A DNA stretch of 64,000 nucleotides from Turritopsis dohrnii (taxonomy: Eukaryota; Cnidaria; Hydrozoa; Anthoathecata; Oceaniidae): contig BQMF02000049.1 in NCBI GenBank assembly GCA_027922465.2, forward strand, positions 496,001 to 560,000. Reading direction: 5' to 3'. A program made the translations under genes and the position numbers. Of this stretch, positions 1 through 11,400 are shown piece after piece; position 1 is the first letter of the stretch; the number at the start of each line of letters is the position of its first letter. Under the pieces are notes generated by a model. That model had not been told where the DNA came from, ran no database searches, and was given only the letters and a program-made list of their open reading frames with translations.

Positions 1-326
1 ACGACGTGAGGCAAACAAGATTCACTTTACTTCAAGATGAAAATATTCTAAGGGGTCATTATATTCTACCACAAAGCTCATATTGAAAGAGAAGGAAAAA
101 TAGCAGAATTTTACACCTCTACACTTTATTTGGACACATGATGGATCGAATATAAATCTATCAACTGGATTCGAACGAGATTGAATTTCTACCTTATCGT
201 GTCTAACTGAGGATCAGATCACCATGGGGATATCCGTGTCCCCCGTTTCGGGCGTTGGTTTTAGCCGCGTTGGTCTTCAGGCGTTCGGTGCGCCCTGATG
301 TCAAAGAATAAGCAAATTTTTTTTTT

Positions 327-357
<31 letters not shown>

Positions 358-902
358 GGGGAGATTTCTTCGTATATATAAAAAACAAAGAAATCCTAAG
401 TTCGTAGTAGTGTTGTTGATGGTGATGTTGTGTTTCTCTCTTCTCTCCTCCCAAAAAAACCCATAGAAATACACGAACGAACGGAGACTGCCGTCAGAGA
501 TCTTATGTAATGTTACCTAAGTTATCCCCTACATGGAGCGGGAAAATTGTAATCGGAAAAAATGAAATCACAACACAAACTAAAATCGTTTAGCAGATGG
601 TCGAGTAATCAGATAATGATTGTTAAATTCTATCGTTACTATGGTACGTTTTCCTGAAAATAACAAATCTTATGAAAGTTTAAAGAGGAACAAACGTACA
701 AAAAATGTTATTTACATTTTACTTTTTCTTCTTGTTTCATACGCTGAGATGGAGAGTCTTACTTTTCACTCTTTTTTCTAAAAACGATTTCATATGAACA
801 CCAGCCTCAGATTAGGCCAAACCGGAGAGGCTCAATTCTGTGATTCTAAAAAATCTGTGTTCTTCCGCACCACAGTGTCCCACTGACTGTACCTACCTAT
901 TG
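1..902. other. 5' flank without recognisable gene
   Basis: No coding exon or transposon domain was recognised here. The only striking item is the T/G homopolymer at 317-361, listed separately. The short reading frame that crosses it on the minus strand is a proline/lysine run produced by the homopolymer and is not a gene. Confidence 0.5.
317..361. repeat. T20-G25 homopolymer junction
   Basis: Twenty T residues (317-336) are followed directly by twenty-five G residues (337-361) with no interruption. A G run this long can form a G-quadruplex and is also a classic site of sequencing or assembly error, so its exact length should not be trusted. Confidence 0.9.
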
Positions 903-1302
903 TTACCTATTGTTGAGTTTTGATGATATCTCCATTTCGTTGAAACCAGCCCTATTCATATTGAAAATAGCATTTGATTCTTCATTGCCAGTTGCATAGC
1001 CAGGTAGTTGTGGATAATCTGCAACTGTCTTCAAATAAACATCTAGTTTTTTCTTGAATAAATCTTTCGAGCATCTGGTCATGTCCCTGATGAGTGTTTT
1101 AGAAGCAGTTGAATAATTTTGGCCCTCTGTAGCGAAAGCTGCTGTACATGGCCCCTTGAAATCTTCCACGTGAAACAGGAGGTATAGAACATAGTCGTCC
1201 GTGCCTATTGTGTATATATGATGAAATTCCCCCAATCTGGCCTCCCGATTCTGGATTGAAATGACTGAAGTTTGGTACTATCCCTATTCGAGAATACACC
1301 AT
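903..1302 (-). pseudogene. LINE reverse-transcriptase C-terminal remnant
   Basis: Two overlapping minus-strand frames together look like the tail that follows the reverse transcriptase domain in non-LTR retrotransposons. The upstream frame carries SSFRYRGPKLFN, like the usual 'F-RG---WN-LP' block. The downstream frame carries FKKKLDVYLKTV and then YPQLPGY and SNAIFNM, matching the 'FK-KLD-L-T-PD-P---GY' end of many LINE ORF2 proteins. A frameshift near 1100-1130 separates the two blocks, so it is a broken, 5'-truncated copy. Family assignment beyond LINE is not possible by eye. Confidence 0.55.
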
Positions 1303-2150
1303 ATATACTTATTATAACCTGGTATCTATCACGTCTTCTTTCAAGGGAATATAGTCCAAGCTTATGAGTTGTTCCTAGCAGTTTAAATGACGCACCTCGT
1401 TTATGTTGTTAACAAAAGCCTTTTGGACCTCAATCTCTTGAATAGCTCCTTTTTTCGTTGGTGACCAGAGCGGCGAGCTAGTCCAAATAAGAATGTAAGA
1501 AAGCATGTTTTTTTAAAAAGGTTTTCACTGTGAAAATGTAACTATATATTTCAGAAAAGAAACTGTTTTGATGTGCAAAAGGCTTAATTCTATAATAAAA
1601 TAAATTTTCATTTCGGTCAGGGGACTTTCTTACTCCAAAGCTTTATATATGTACAACAGAGACTGTTCATGATTATAATACTTTCTTATAGGAATGATAG
1701 GAAAGGTCAGAATGTAAATTCTTGCAATTCTTTATGAAAATGTTGATATTGAACAGTTTTAAGTGATTATTTACTTATACCGATTGTTTTGAAAGGCAAA
1801 AAAGATATGTTTATAATATAAAATAATTGTTTTCTCCTTAACCAAAATGCGAAAGTAAATCAATGATGGCAGTGTCTGTTTTTTAAACATTGTTCCATCC
1901 TACTTTACTGACCCTGCCTTGTTGCCACTGAATCATTAGAGTAAGTTATCTTCAGATTATTGCATGACTATTGTTAATATTGTTGAAAGCATGATGGACT
2001 GATGTATCAGCAATGTTACTGAATGTGTGTTTGACACATTCAGGAAGCAACAGATTGTTACACATTTGTTGTCATCACTCCAGCTGCATGGTGATTTCCC
2101 TTGAAAAATAAACACACCGGTTAAACTTTTCATTCCCTAATCATTTCTAG
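1303..2150. other. intergenic / upstream region of the GAS2-like gene
   Basis: AT-rich sequence with no coding signal seen. The stretch ending at 2150 (tcatttctag) is a good splice acceptor, so the GAS2-like gene probably has at least one untranslated 5' exon somewhere upstream that I could not place. Confidence 0.4.
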
Positions 2151-2151
2151 G

Positions 2152-4209
2152 ATGGCTGAAGGTAATAACAATAATTGTGAAATTGACGAACTAACTGCGA
2201 AAATTAATGAAAGAAGTGAGCAAAGCATTGGTCCTTTGTTAGAAGATGTTGCTGAATGGTTAAGCCTTTATATGAACCAAAAAGTCACACCGAAAAACTT
2301 TCTGGATGTGTTAGACAATGGCGAATTTTTGTGCAATTTAGGGGACAAGATACAGAAACACACTGAAAATTACGTTTCTGGTAAAACGAAGTTGCTATCC
2401 AGGGGCGTGAAAGTGAAATTAAAATGTCTACCAAGACTTGAATTCCAGTGCCATACAAAGGCAAAGAAGGAAACATTTTTTGCCAGGGAAAATGCCGCCA
2501 ACTTTATCAAGTGGTGTAGAAACATCGGAATTCAGGACTGTACATTATTTGAATCTGATGGTTTGGTTTTACACAAGGATTTAAAAAATATAGTGTTAAC
2601 TTTGTTAGAATTAGCACGAATTGCATCACAATATGAACTGGATCCTATTCCATCTATTATCAAATTAGAAAAGGAAATCGACGAGGAAGAAACAGACACT
2701 ATGAGGAATGTTACTATACGTAAAAGACGAAACTACAAACCACAAGATATGGATTCACAGGTAAGGGAAGATTTGTGAACTGATGCTATTAGGAATGCCT
2801 GTCTGTTCTCAAATTCATGCTTTTAAAGACGGTATACATTAGTTTGTAAGAGCAGCACTGAAAACTTAATGTAAGTAAAATTGATTAATTGCATTGATTA
2901 GGTCATGCAATTTTGTGATCAGTGACCAGTGTTTGAATATTAATGATTTGTGAGTTGTGGATTTTGGGGTCCAATTAGATGTTGTGAGTGTGTTGTTCAA
3001 TATCAAGATGCTCTCAAAAATGTGAACCAGAAAAACATTCTTATTGTATTTGTATGATAATTTCAGAGAAAAACTTCCTCTAATGAGTGTATTAGCAAGA
3101 GACTGCTTTCCTACTGTATCGAAGTTTAGATCACGTTGGAAAATTATCATTCTTTATAGGAAACTAGGATATTTTTTCATTGTTCAAGGACTGTACAAGT
3201 TATATTTTAGGTACAGAACTTTGCTAAAAAATACAAAGTTCATGTTGAGAAAGTCAAAGATGGAAAGTATGTTGTAAATGGTCGAACAAATTTTTTTGTT
3301 CGGGTAAGTTTTGTACACATCTTGAGATAGATGTTAGCCATTCCCTGATAATTTTCTTTTATCATCAATGATGTGATGCATTGTTGTTTTTTTCTTTCAA
3401 GGTTCTTCGTAATCATATAATGGTCCGTGTCGGTGGTGGTTGGGATGAATTGGAACATTTTCTAAGCAGACATAATCCGAAAAAGATTGGGAGATTGTTG
3501 ACTTGTAAGTGTGATTTGCATTGAAAGTATTTCAAAGCTACACAGTGTTGTGGCGTTAAAATATATATATTTTTCAGTTAATTTGAATTTCATCACTGTG
3601 TAGTTTAAGGTGATAAGATAAACAGTCATGTAATTTTGGTGATTTTACCATGGAAAATGTGAACTGCCTGTCTTATTGAAAGTTTCACCATGTTGGGTTA
3701 GTAGTGCCAAGGAATGGCCAAGTATTTGGCCAAAAAATAAGAACAAAATAAGAACAACCTGAGGCTCAAATCATCAATGTTTCAAAAGTTAAGAACAGTC
3801 AAAGCCTGAATTTTCTTATAACATAACAACGATTCATGATAAGAACAACTCATGATGTGAATTCTCTCACTGGCAAATGTTTTAGAAGTTTGTTTGTTTT
3901 TTCACCCTGCATACTCATATCGGGTCAAAAAACCCCGAAAAAACCAAAAAAAAAACCAAGAGGCTGAAATCTGAAACTGCGTTCTTAAAGCTAACAACAA
4001 AATAAAAACAATTCAATTCAGGCTCAAAAAATAAGAACAGCCAGTCTCACGTCAGATTTTACTGGTTCTTATTCAAAAAAGGCGTGTTGTTTAGAGAGAG
4101 ATGTGTGTCTTATGAGCTTGTTTCTTGTTTCTGTTTCCTTGAAAGATAATGTTATGTTTCTTGTTTTTGTTCATTTTCAGCAACACCAGCCAATTGCAGG
4201 GAACTTTAA
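2152..4209 (+). CDS. GAS2: GAS2-family protein (CH + GAR domains), four coding exons
   Basis: Growth-arrest-specific-2 type linker between actin filaments and microtubules. Coding exons are 2152-2760, 3211-3303, 3402-3504 and 4181-4209; every junction is GT-AG and the frame is maintained, giving 277 residues (vertebrate GAS2 is about 313). Residues about 35-165 form a single calponin-homology domain: [40 protein letters not shown] and the closing VLTLLELAR helix are visible. Residues about 204-268, built from exons 2 and 3, are the GAR/GAS2 microtubule-binding domain ([30 protein letters not shown]). Exon 4 adds only a short tail, STPANCREL, and the stop. The ATG lies one base after an acceptor at 2150, implying a 5'-UTR intron. 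The size and single CH domain favour GAS2 over the longer GAS2L1-3 proteins. Confidence is high in family, moderate in orthology. Confidence 0.9.
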
Positions 4210-4603
4210 ACCACAGCGGTTATTTTCAATAAATTGACTAAAATGGTAACAGGTGGCTAGAGGAGAATTCTCTGCCTATTAATGTTAAAAAGTTATTGTT
4301 CGTTGCGTCAGTACACTACAGAATTTGCAGATGAATTTATGAAAAGTACATGAATGTAAGTGATTCCTTGGAGCTGTTTGTTACCGAATGGTTTCATAAC
4401 AAAATTTGCCTGTTCAGCTTTTGTGTCCAAAGGGAATATATTGCATTATGAATTGTCACAACTTCTTAATTCACTCAGTTTTTCAAAGATTTAAAAACGC
4501 TTTCATTATTTTAAAACTTTGGGAATTCATGCTGTTTGTTTCTGTTCGCCATACCTTGATTGTGCACAAAATGTTTTTAGCAGCGACTTTCTCCCCTGTA
4601 TAT

Positions 4604-4643
4604 AATAAAGTTAAATATATCATGCACTTTTATTTGTAATAAA
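4604..4643 (+). terminator. poly(A) signals of the GAS2-like gene
   Basis: Two canonical AATAAA hexamers, at 4604-4609 and 4638-4643, lie about 400 bases after the stop codon on the same strand. Either could direct 3'-end formation. Confidence 0.5.
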
Positions 4644-4882
4644 TAATATTTATAATTTTAATTTATTGCCTTGGTTTTTGGGAAAAGTGTTTTAGTATAT
4701 TTGTTAGGAAATGATTTTTTTATCAAATCGCTGTATTGCATATAAATCTATGCATGGATTAATCAATACATGAAATCAACGTGTTTGAACCTTTAGGTTT
4801 TGACACAATTTTGTCTATACCATTTGATTTTGACTGCTTAAAGAAATCTATCATTTAAAATGAAATCTTGACCACGATTGTG

Positions 4883-4960
4883 CAGCGATGGTGTAGTGGT
4901 TAGTGCCTAGAGTGCGACCGCTGCGACCCGCGTTCGAGTCCAGTCATGTCGTATCTCAAT
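4883..4960 (+). repeat. tRNA-derived SINE head
   Basis: A region with RNA polymerase III internal promoter boxes: an A box (TGGTGTAGTGGTTAG, from 4889) and a B box (GCGTTCGAGTCC, 4930-4941) at tRNA-like spacing. No full cloverleaf with an acceptor stem is evident, so it is read as the head of a SINE and not as a tRNA gene. The downstream end is unclear. Confidence 0.55.
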
Positions 4961-5039
4961 ACTATACACCACTCCGATGCGCTTTAAAAGCAGCGTGTCA
5001 GCCAATCGAAGCGATCGACTGACTACTTTAAAGGAAGAA

Positions 5040-5800
5040 AGTGTTTGCGGAATAAAGTTTTGCGGTTTTGGCTCCAATCGCAAAAGTTTATTCCCGCAAA
5101 ATATTGCAATATTGGTAAACCGCAAAAGTTTTTTCCCGCAAAATTTTCAAAATAATCCCAATTTTCGTTAATTATTACAAGAGAAATTCCTCCGACCTAA
5201 AGCCTGTTTGTAGAAGTTCATTGACTCCAATTTCAATAAGTGATTAGATCTACTTTATTTCGTGAAAATTTCGAGGGTTTTTTCGGCAAAATTTCCCCGA
5301 CGAAAAATTAAACGACATTTGTCTAGTGAAGTTTTTCTGCCTTAAAATCTCCAACGTATAAATTTTTCTTTGTCTAGTATGAATGACACTGACAAAAATT
5401 GGATAGTAAGACAGGAGAGCAAATCTGAGATATAAAAATTACAATAGAACGCAAATTCGAATGTCAGTGAGTTTGTTTACAAAGTGTAGTAACTATCAAA
5501 AGAACAACACGAAAATGGCGTCAATCTACTCTTTTAATGCAATCATTGCCTCTCGATGCTTTCATGTCTACAAAGAAACAACTTCCCCCCGACGAAATTT
5601 TCGCCTCTAAGGTACTCTCGTTTGGCAACCGTAAAAGTTTTTCCGGCAAAAAAAATGTTAACTGAGGGACCGCAAAAGTTTTTCCCGCAAAAAGGATTCA
5701 TTTCCACGAACTGCAAAAGTTTTTCCCCGCAAAATGCAAAAATTTTGCGGTTCAGCAGAACCGCAAAACTTTCTTCCGCAACCACTTTCTTCACACTGGT
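5040..5800. repeat. cluster of GCAAAAGTTTTTCCCGC-type repeats
   Basis: The phrase CGCAAAAGTTTTTCCCGC recurs with small variations about six times (for example near 5088, 5120, 5660, 5710 and, inverted, near 5740-5780). A related phrase with CGACGAAAATT appears around 5280-5330. This is probably the subterminal or inverted-repeat part of one or more DNA transposons. No coding sequence was recognised. The rest of 4961-7277 has a poly(A) tract near 6018 and nothing else I can name. Confidence 0.5.
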
Positions 5801-7277
5801 CTTCGGGCAAGTAAGAGCAATGTTATACGTATCTTTGGCGGTAAGTCAACTAATAGTTGCAAGTCGGCGAGCAGAGGAACCAACCATTCGGATAGAAGCC
5901 CAAGGACTAAAAACTCCCATTACTTACGATTGTAAAAGGGTGTCCAAGTCGTGTTTGCATATGCAGTGGAATTTTAGTTTAGCCCTATAACGAAAGGTGT
6001 CCAGTGGCAAAGGCGTCAGTCAAAAAAAAAAAAAAAAAGTGGAGGAGTGACGCCTAAAAATATTTCTATTCAGTCTCGAGTGTTGGTTTCTTGCACGCTT
6101 TTCTTTTCTACTTTGAATGACTAAACTCTCCTCCAATTAAGTTCGACCGTCCTGCAGCTGCGTCTCTGATTGATATTACGATAAACAATATTTCATCTGT
6201 GAACTATGTTCAACGACGATTGAAAAAAAAAAAAATTTAATCGTCGCAATCGCCAATCGTCAGGTGTGAACAATCTCAAGTATTTAATTAGTAATCAATC
6301 AGTTATTCTTGATATTGCAAATTTTTAGACTATGCACAATATGTTTTCAAGTGAAAGTCATTAAACCAAAGTTGATAAAATCTTTGATCAAACCTTTTAA
6401 GGCTTGGGGGCTGATCATACGGAGCTTTTTATCCCGGCGCAGGGGCGAGACGAGACGTTTCGACGAGATCTTTTAAACAATGGCTTTTATGCAATTTTCA
6501 CTATGTTTATTTTTCTGATCATGCGGAAATTGAAAAAAAATCACCCTGTCTCGGCCAAGTGAGATATCGTTTATTTTTTTTTTTCATATGATCACAATTA
6601 TCTCGTCTAGCCGGGACAGGATAATTTAAAACTGCCCCGGGACTATTTTCATACCACCCTGTCGAGAAAAATATTCCGCGTTAAGTTAGAACAACCCGTG
6701 CTAAATTAGATGAGTTTTAATTATTTTCAATATGCAACCACTGCAATAAACGGCTGAAGGTTTCCATCCAATGCAATTATGACCAAAATTGACAGTTCAA
6801 AATTCTTTGGACTTCGTTTTGTTACATCACGTGAAAGACTTGTTGTTGCTGTTAAAGCCACGACGCTTTCCTTGGCCATGTTTTCGGTTTTAAGAGTCAT
6901 TTTAATAGAAGAGATGCCAACTTCCACTCTAATTCCCAAACTCCAAAAGCCTTCTATCGAACGAACACCTCGGAAGCTGGTGCCAACCTATCAACCATAC
7001 CTTATTATCAGATTTCTTTCAGTGATTTTTAAGGTAAAAATTCATTCCTTTATAATATTTGTTTCCAACAGAAGGAGGAATGATTGCAACTATTTCGCTA
7101 TAGAATTTTGACGTTTGCTCATCAAAGTACAAAAAAAATTCCTTTAGACCAAAATATGTGGTATCTAAGGACGGCCGGACGACGGCCCGAGAAAATTTTT
7201 GAATTTAGGCCTCTGAAATAGCCTTAAATATGCCCCAATTTTCGCCGGCCCTGATATTTTACTCTGAATTACGTAAT

Positions 7278-7830
7278 GACTAGTAACCCGGGTAAAATCT
7301 TTTATCAAGTTTAATTTCGAAAACGATGTGTCAAATACCGCGTTTCCCCCGTGAGGAAAATTTTAATTACGGATTCGCGACTTAAAAGTGTACCCATGTT
7401 GTAGAGCTCGAAAAACTGATCAAAAAAATGTATTAGGATCATTTCGCTATGACCAACCGTTAAAGAGATATCCTCGATCAAAGATTTTGATGACGTCATC
7501 AGCCGCAGTACCAAAAAAAATTTGGCCCAAATGCTGCGTCACCCCATCACCCGTACTGCGGACCCAAAAAAACGTCAGTTATCCCTGTTGGTTCTCGAGA
7601 TATTTCCCCAAAAACGTCACGTTAGATTGGGGATGCAGTGCAATGGCTCCCCGTGGTAGCAAAAAATAACTGACTGGTGTTTTTTATATTTTGTGTGAAA
7701 TTATGTGGCTAATCCACATTGTACCTCTGCGCGGTTTTACGCGCAACTAAGAAGAACTTGACCATAAATTTAAACTAAATATATCACTCTCTAAAATAAA
7801 AGTGGGATGCACACTCGCTAATATAAGATT
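7278..7830. repeat. interspersed repeat family A, copy 1
   Basis: About 550 bases that reappear at 18791-19340 and 42815-43275. Shared blocks include CATGTTGTAGAGCTCGAAAA, CAGTTATCCCTGTTGGTTCT and the closing block around CACTCTC..AAATAAAA..GCACAC. No coding capacity, no clear terminal inverted repeats. Confidence 0.7.
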
Positions 7831-7968
7831 AGCAACGTGTAGCGAGGGCTGATGGATAATTTAAGAGGTTTTGGATGAGTACAGTTGCATAAATTAACTA
7901 AAAAAATAAACTAAGGGCTACAACAAACAAGAAGTGAGACCACGGTATTGACTCGATTAACCGATCTG

Positions 7969-8409
7969 CTATTTGATCAAACAGGAGTCAATGTGTTTAT
8001 TAACTTCATCGTTCTTCATGGCTTCCAAAGATTTTTGACAGACCGGACACGTGAAAGTTTTCGTTTTTTTCTGATGCTGTGTGTGAAGTGCACTTAATAT
8101 ATTCGACTGTTTCCTTTTCTTGGTGGGTGGAGTGCCAGATACTTTGACAGGCAGTGTTCGTTTTTTGGTTTCGGTCGATTTCGTCGTTTTGCCGACACAT
8201 TCACGGCTCGTCGTACGTTTTCCTGCGTCGGCAGTGTCGCTACACTTTATAGTATCATCATTCTCACAGTTTACCAACGGATTGCTATCAGCACTGGAAG
8301 AACTTGTTTTAAAAAAGTTCCTAATGGTTTTCGGCGGTGATAAAATCTTACATTTGGCTTTGTTGTTTACTGCTGAGATCGGTTCCAACAAAGCGAGCGC
8401 AACTTGACC
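7969..8409 (-). CDS. SBNO: last exon of the SBNO-like gene: PIP-like motif and UBZ4 zinc finger
   Basis: This exon codes for the final 146 residues. It opens after the acceptor ttcatag (8410-8416 on the plus strand) and joins in phase to the exon at 9197-9338, which carries the family's C-terminal RVVGLRYP block. It contains KTIRNFFKT, a degenerate PCNA-interacting (PIP) motif with K in place of the usual first Q. A basic, serine/threonine-rich stretch follows, including a possible nuclear signal PPTKKRKQ, then [19 protein letters not shown] and IDSC: a C-x2-C-x14-H-x3-C finger that closely resembles the RAD18-type UBZ4 ubiquitin-binding finger. The stop TAG is at 7969-7971. Ubiquitin and PCNA binding are inferred from motif similarity only. 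Confidence 0.75.
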   Translation of the reverse strand, partial: GQVALALLEPISAVNNKAKCKILSPPKTIRNFFKTSSSSADSNPLVNCENDDTIKCSDTADAGKRTTSRECVGKTTKSTETKKRTLPVKVSGTPPTKKRKQSNILSALHTQHQKKTKTFTCPVCQKSLEAMKNDEVNKHIDSCLIK

Positions 8410-11400
8410 CTATGAAAAAGTACTTATCTAACAATTTCGGATCATTAAAACTTCATAAGGTAAAACTTTTTATCGTGTATAGAGAGAATATATCGGGATG
8501 AAAAATTTATTTTCTATCTGAAAATATAACATAAGCAACCCTACGGACATGAAAATCGAAACATTTCGCGTGGAGGAAAAATCGAAAATTTTATTTGGCT
8601 CACACTACCTTCCACAAACATACAGGGGTAAACTGTTCAATATGCTTAAGCTTTCCCGGATTTGAGCCTGGAATCATGCTGAACTATACACAGGGATGTT
8701 TCAATAACAAATTGGCGACCTGTGTGATCAATTATTGTGGACCGACATTTGGTCAGGTTTCAATTTCCCACCTGATTTCCATCTTTTTGAATTAACGTTC
8801 GAATTCGAATAGTCAATAGAGTTCGACATTAACTGATTTAACATTCGGTATTTCGTCAGTAGCTTAATTCTTAATGTTTTGAATTTATTATTTACCTTAG
8901 TTTTAGTCGACTGTACATAAATGTCTAAAGATGAACAAGCAAAAGAATCTAGCCCAATCGGAGGCCGAAAAATATACTAAGTATATGCTTATACTCTTTT
9001 GAGCATCTGAGCTTAAATATGTTATAAACTTTATGTTTACAAAAAGAAACGATAGTGTGGGTGAAGGTATTATAGGATTTCCCCAACCAATCAGACGCCT
9101 GTATTTGTAGGACCAAGAAAACGAAGCACATCGAAACACAAGAGTTTGGATTAGCCTTTTCCTTACCAAACAAAAACAAAATATAAGAAAGGTTACTGTT
9201 GATTCTTGCAGGTAAGCCTTCTGTTCCTTTATATACTTTTCTGCTTCAGAAATCAAGATGGGAGGGTAGCGTAAGCCGACCACGCGTCCGCCATCATCCA
9301 ATTCCATACGAACTACCCGAAGATTACGTTGTTCGCGACTAAAAGACAAAAAAAAGCAGCATGTAGGGAACTGACCTGCTCAAACCGTTTCTTGTACGGT
9401 CTCAAAATCTTTGATTATCCTTCTTGGCGTTATTTGCAATGAATTACACCCTCATAGATGAACATCTAATGATGATTCTTGTAACAGAATTAAGTTAAGT
9501 AAGTTAGACCAATGCAATACATCTCCTGGCGAGAAGTCAACCTAGATGCAAGTGGACGGGCAAAAGAGTAGTCCACAGTTGATTGACTAATTAATAACTT
9601 TCAGAGATACACCAGCAAAACAAAGAGACTATTCACATTCCGAATGGTACTCACAAAAAAACCCGTCTTGGTTGATGGTCTCTTATTTTCGGGCTAACAT
9701 ATCTTACACCTGCTATGGCCCATTTCATAAGCTGTGCCGTGCCGAGCCGAACCAAATTTTCTCTGAGTTCGGCACGGCACAGTTTATGAAATGGACCTAT
9801 AAGTAACTTAAGATTTCTAAAACATTTCATGTTAACTATTAAGAAGAAAAAAAAAGTTATAATGTTTTTCTTACGGTAGTCGTAGCGCATGCGCAAATCG
9901 TGCAACAATCATTTCTAGTGCTGGTAATATCGACAGGATGCGGCCTGTTAACAGATGTACACTTGTAATTCTGGAGCCGACTAAAACATGAACGGTTCAT
10001 CATGAAACAACTACGTCATTCAGTTCAACCTCATGAGAGACATAAGAGACCACACAAGTAAAAGACCACATAAGAGACCACACAAGATAAGAGACCACAT
10101 AAGAGACCACACAAGATAAGAGACCACATAAGAGACCACACAAGAGACAAAGATGGCTTCGGTGAGAATGGATGTACACCAGGCCTCTTCACACTACGTC
10201 ACGTGTATTCTCACGCCAAATCATCTATTAGAGACGCAGTTCCCGGTCGAAAGTCTCATCGAAGGGAAATAGGCCTTTTCATAAATTACGTCATATAAAC
10301 ATCGCCTCGTTTCTACGCTTATGGTTTATCACGTGCTTAACCTTAATAAAAGAATTTCGTGACATATTTCTGTAAACAGCGCAAAAAGTCATTAACATTA
10401 AGTTTGAAAACGAGAATGACGTCACAACTCATGAAAAGGTCTATTGAAATTTAAAATGGTAGCAACTCACTTGTACAACTTCCCTTACGTTTACATTTGT
10501 CGCCATGGATACAATTTTCTTTTGTTCGATCGTATTGGTCATTCCAACCAGTCTCTATTCGAGTCCATAAAAGAAAATTAAAAATCATTAATCAGCAGCA
10601 TTCATATCTCAGTTTCGTTTTTTGTCATTTTATTAGCTTGTAAGTATACAGAATACATTCACATCAAAATATTTTCGTCCACCTCATGTCAACTCTTCAG
10701 TGATGATTTCTTGAATATAACAGCATTCAATTCTCCTGAAATTCACCAGTTTTAAAGTTTCCTTTTCAGAATAACACCGACCGAAAAACAATCTGTCAAT
10801 CTATTTAATGTTCATATAGCACCATCTCACCGATAGTTTGAAAGCCAACTTGGTCTGTATTATTTTTAGAAATTATTGAATGCTATTCGTTGGTATTTCA
10901 GGTGTAATACATATTTCCCCGAATTTCTGTTCAAATGCCGTATTTTGACACGGTAAATCTAACCTCGTAGTAAGTTCTTTTAATTATTCCACCTGGGAGT
11001 TTTACGTCACACAATTACTTTAAGGCAAATTCGCACAGAATCTTCCCTTCCCAGAATTCTCGAACTTTTTTGCAAGGAAAATTTTACTTATTCCGTACCT
11101 ACATCTTCCGGATGAATCCGATCGTACTTGTGCAGCAAATCCGTTCTTTCTTCTTCAAAAGGTGATAATCCTGTATTCGGCCTGATAAACAAACAAACAA
11201 ACAAACAAAAAATACAAACCATATATTAAAACATCATCAGACGACTGATACTAATGGACAAACATACAAAGAAAAAAAACAACAACAAAAAACACGACAG
11301 ATTTAGTATGATTTAGACAACGATTCGCCGAAATTGTGGTATGACGTTCACAGCATCTTATTCGCCAGTTTTGCACTGACCTTTATCTTATTGATATGGA

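Noticed and set aside
203..454. 83-codon minus-strand frame with a polyproline/polylysine run
   Set aside because: Produced entirely by the T20-G25 homopolymer; no homology or splice support.
4883..4960. tRNA gene
   Set aside because: Pol III boxes are present, but no paired acceptor stem or complete cloverleaf could be drawn; treated as a SINE head.
9376..9400. A possible 25-nt microexon in the SBNO-like gene
   Set aside because: It kept the frame, but the larger exon 9875-9980 also keeps the frame and supplies the conserved [18 protein letters not shown] segment expected at that place.
10034..10147. CRISPR-like array
   Set aside because: Units are contiguous and unspaced, the context is a eukaryotic intron; it is a minisatellite.
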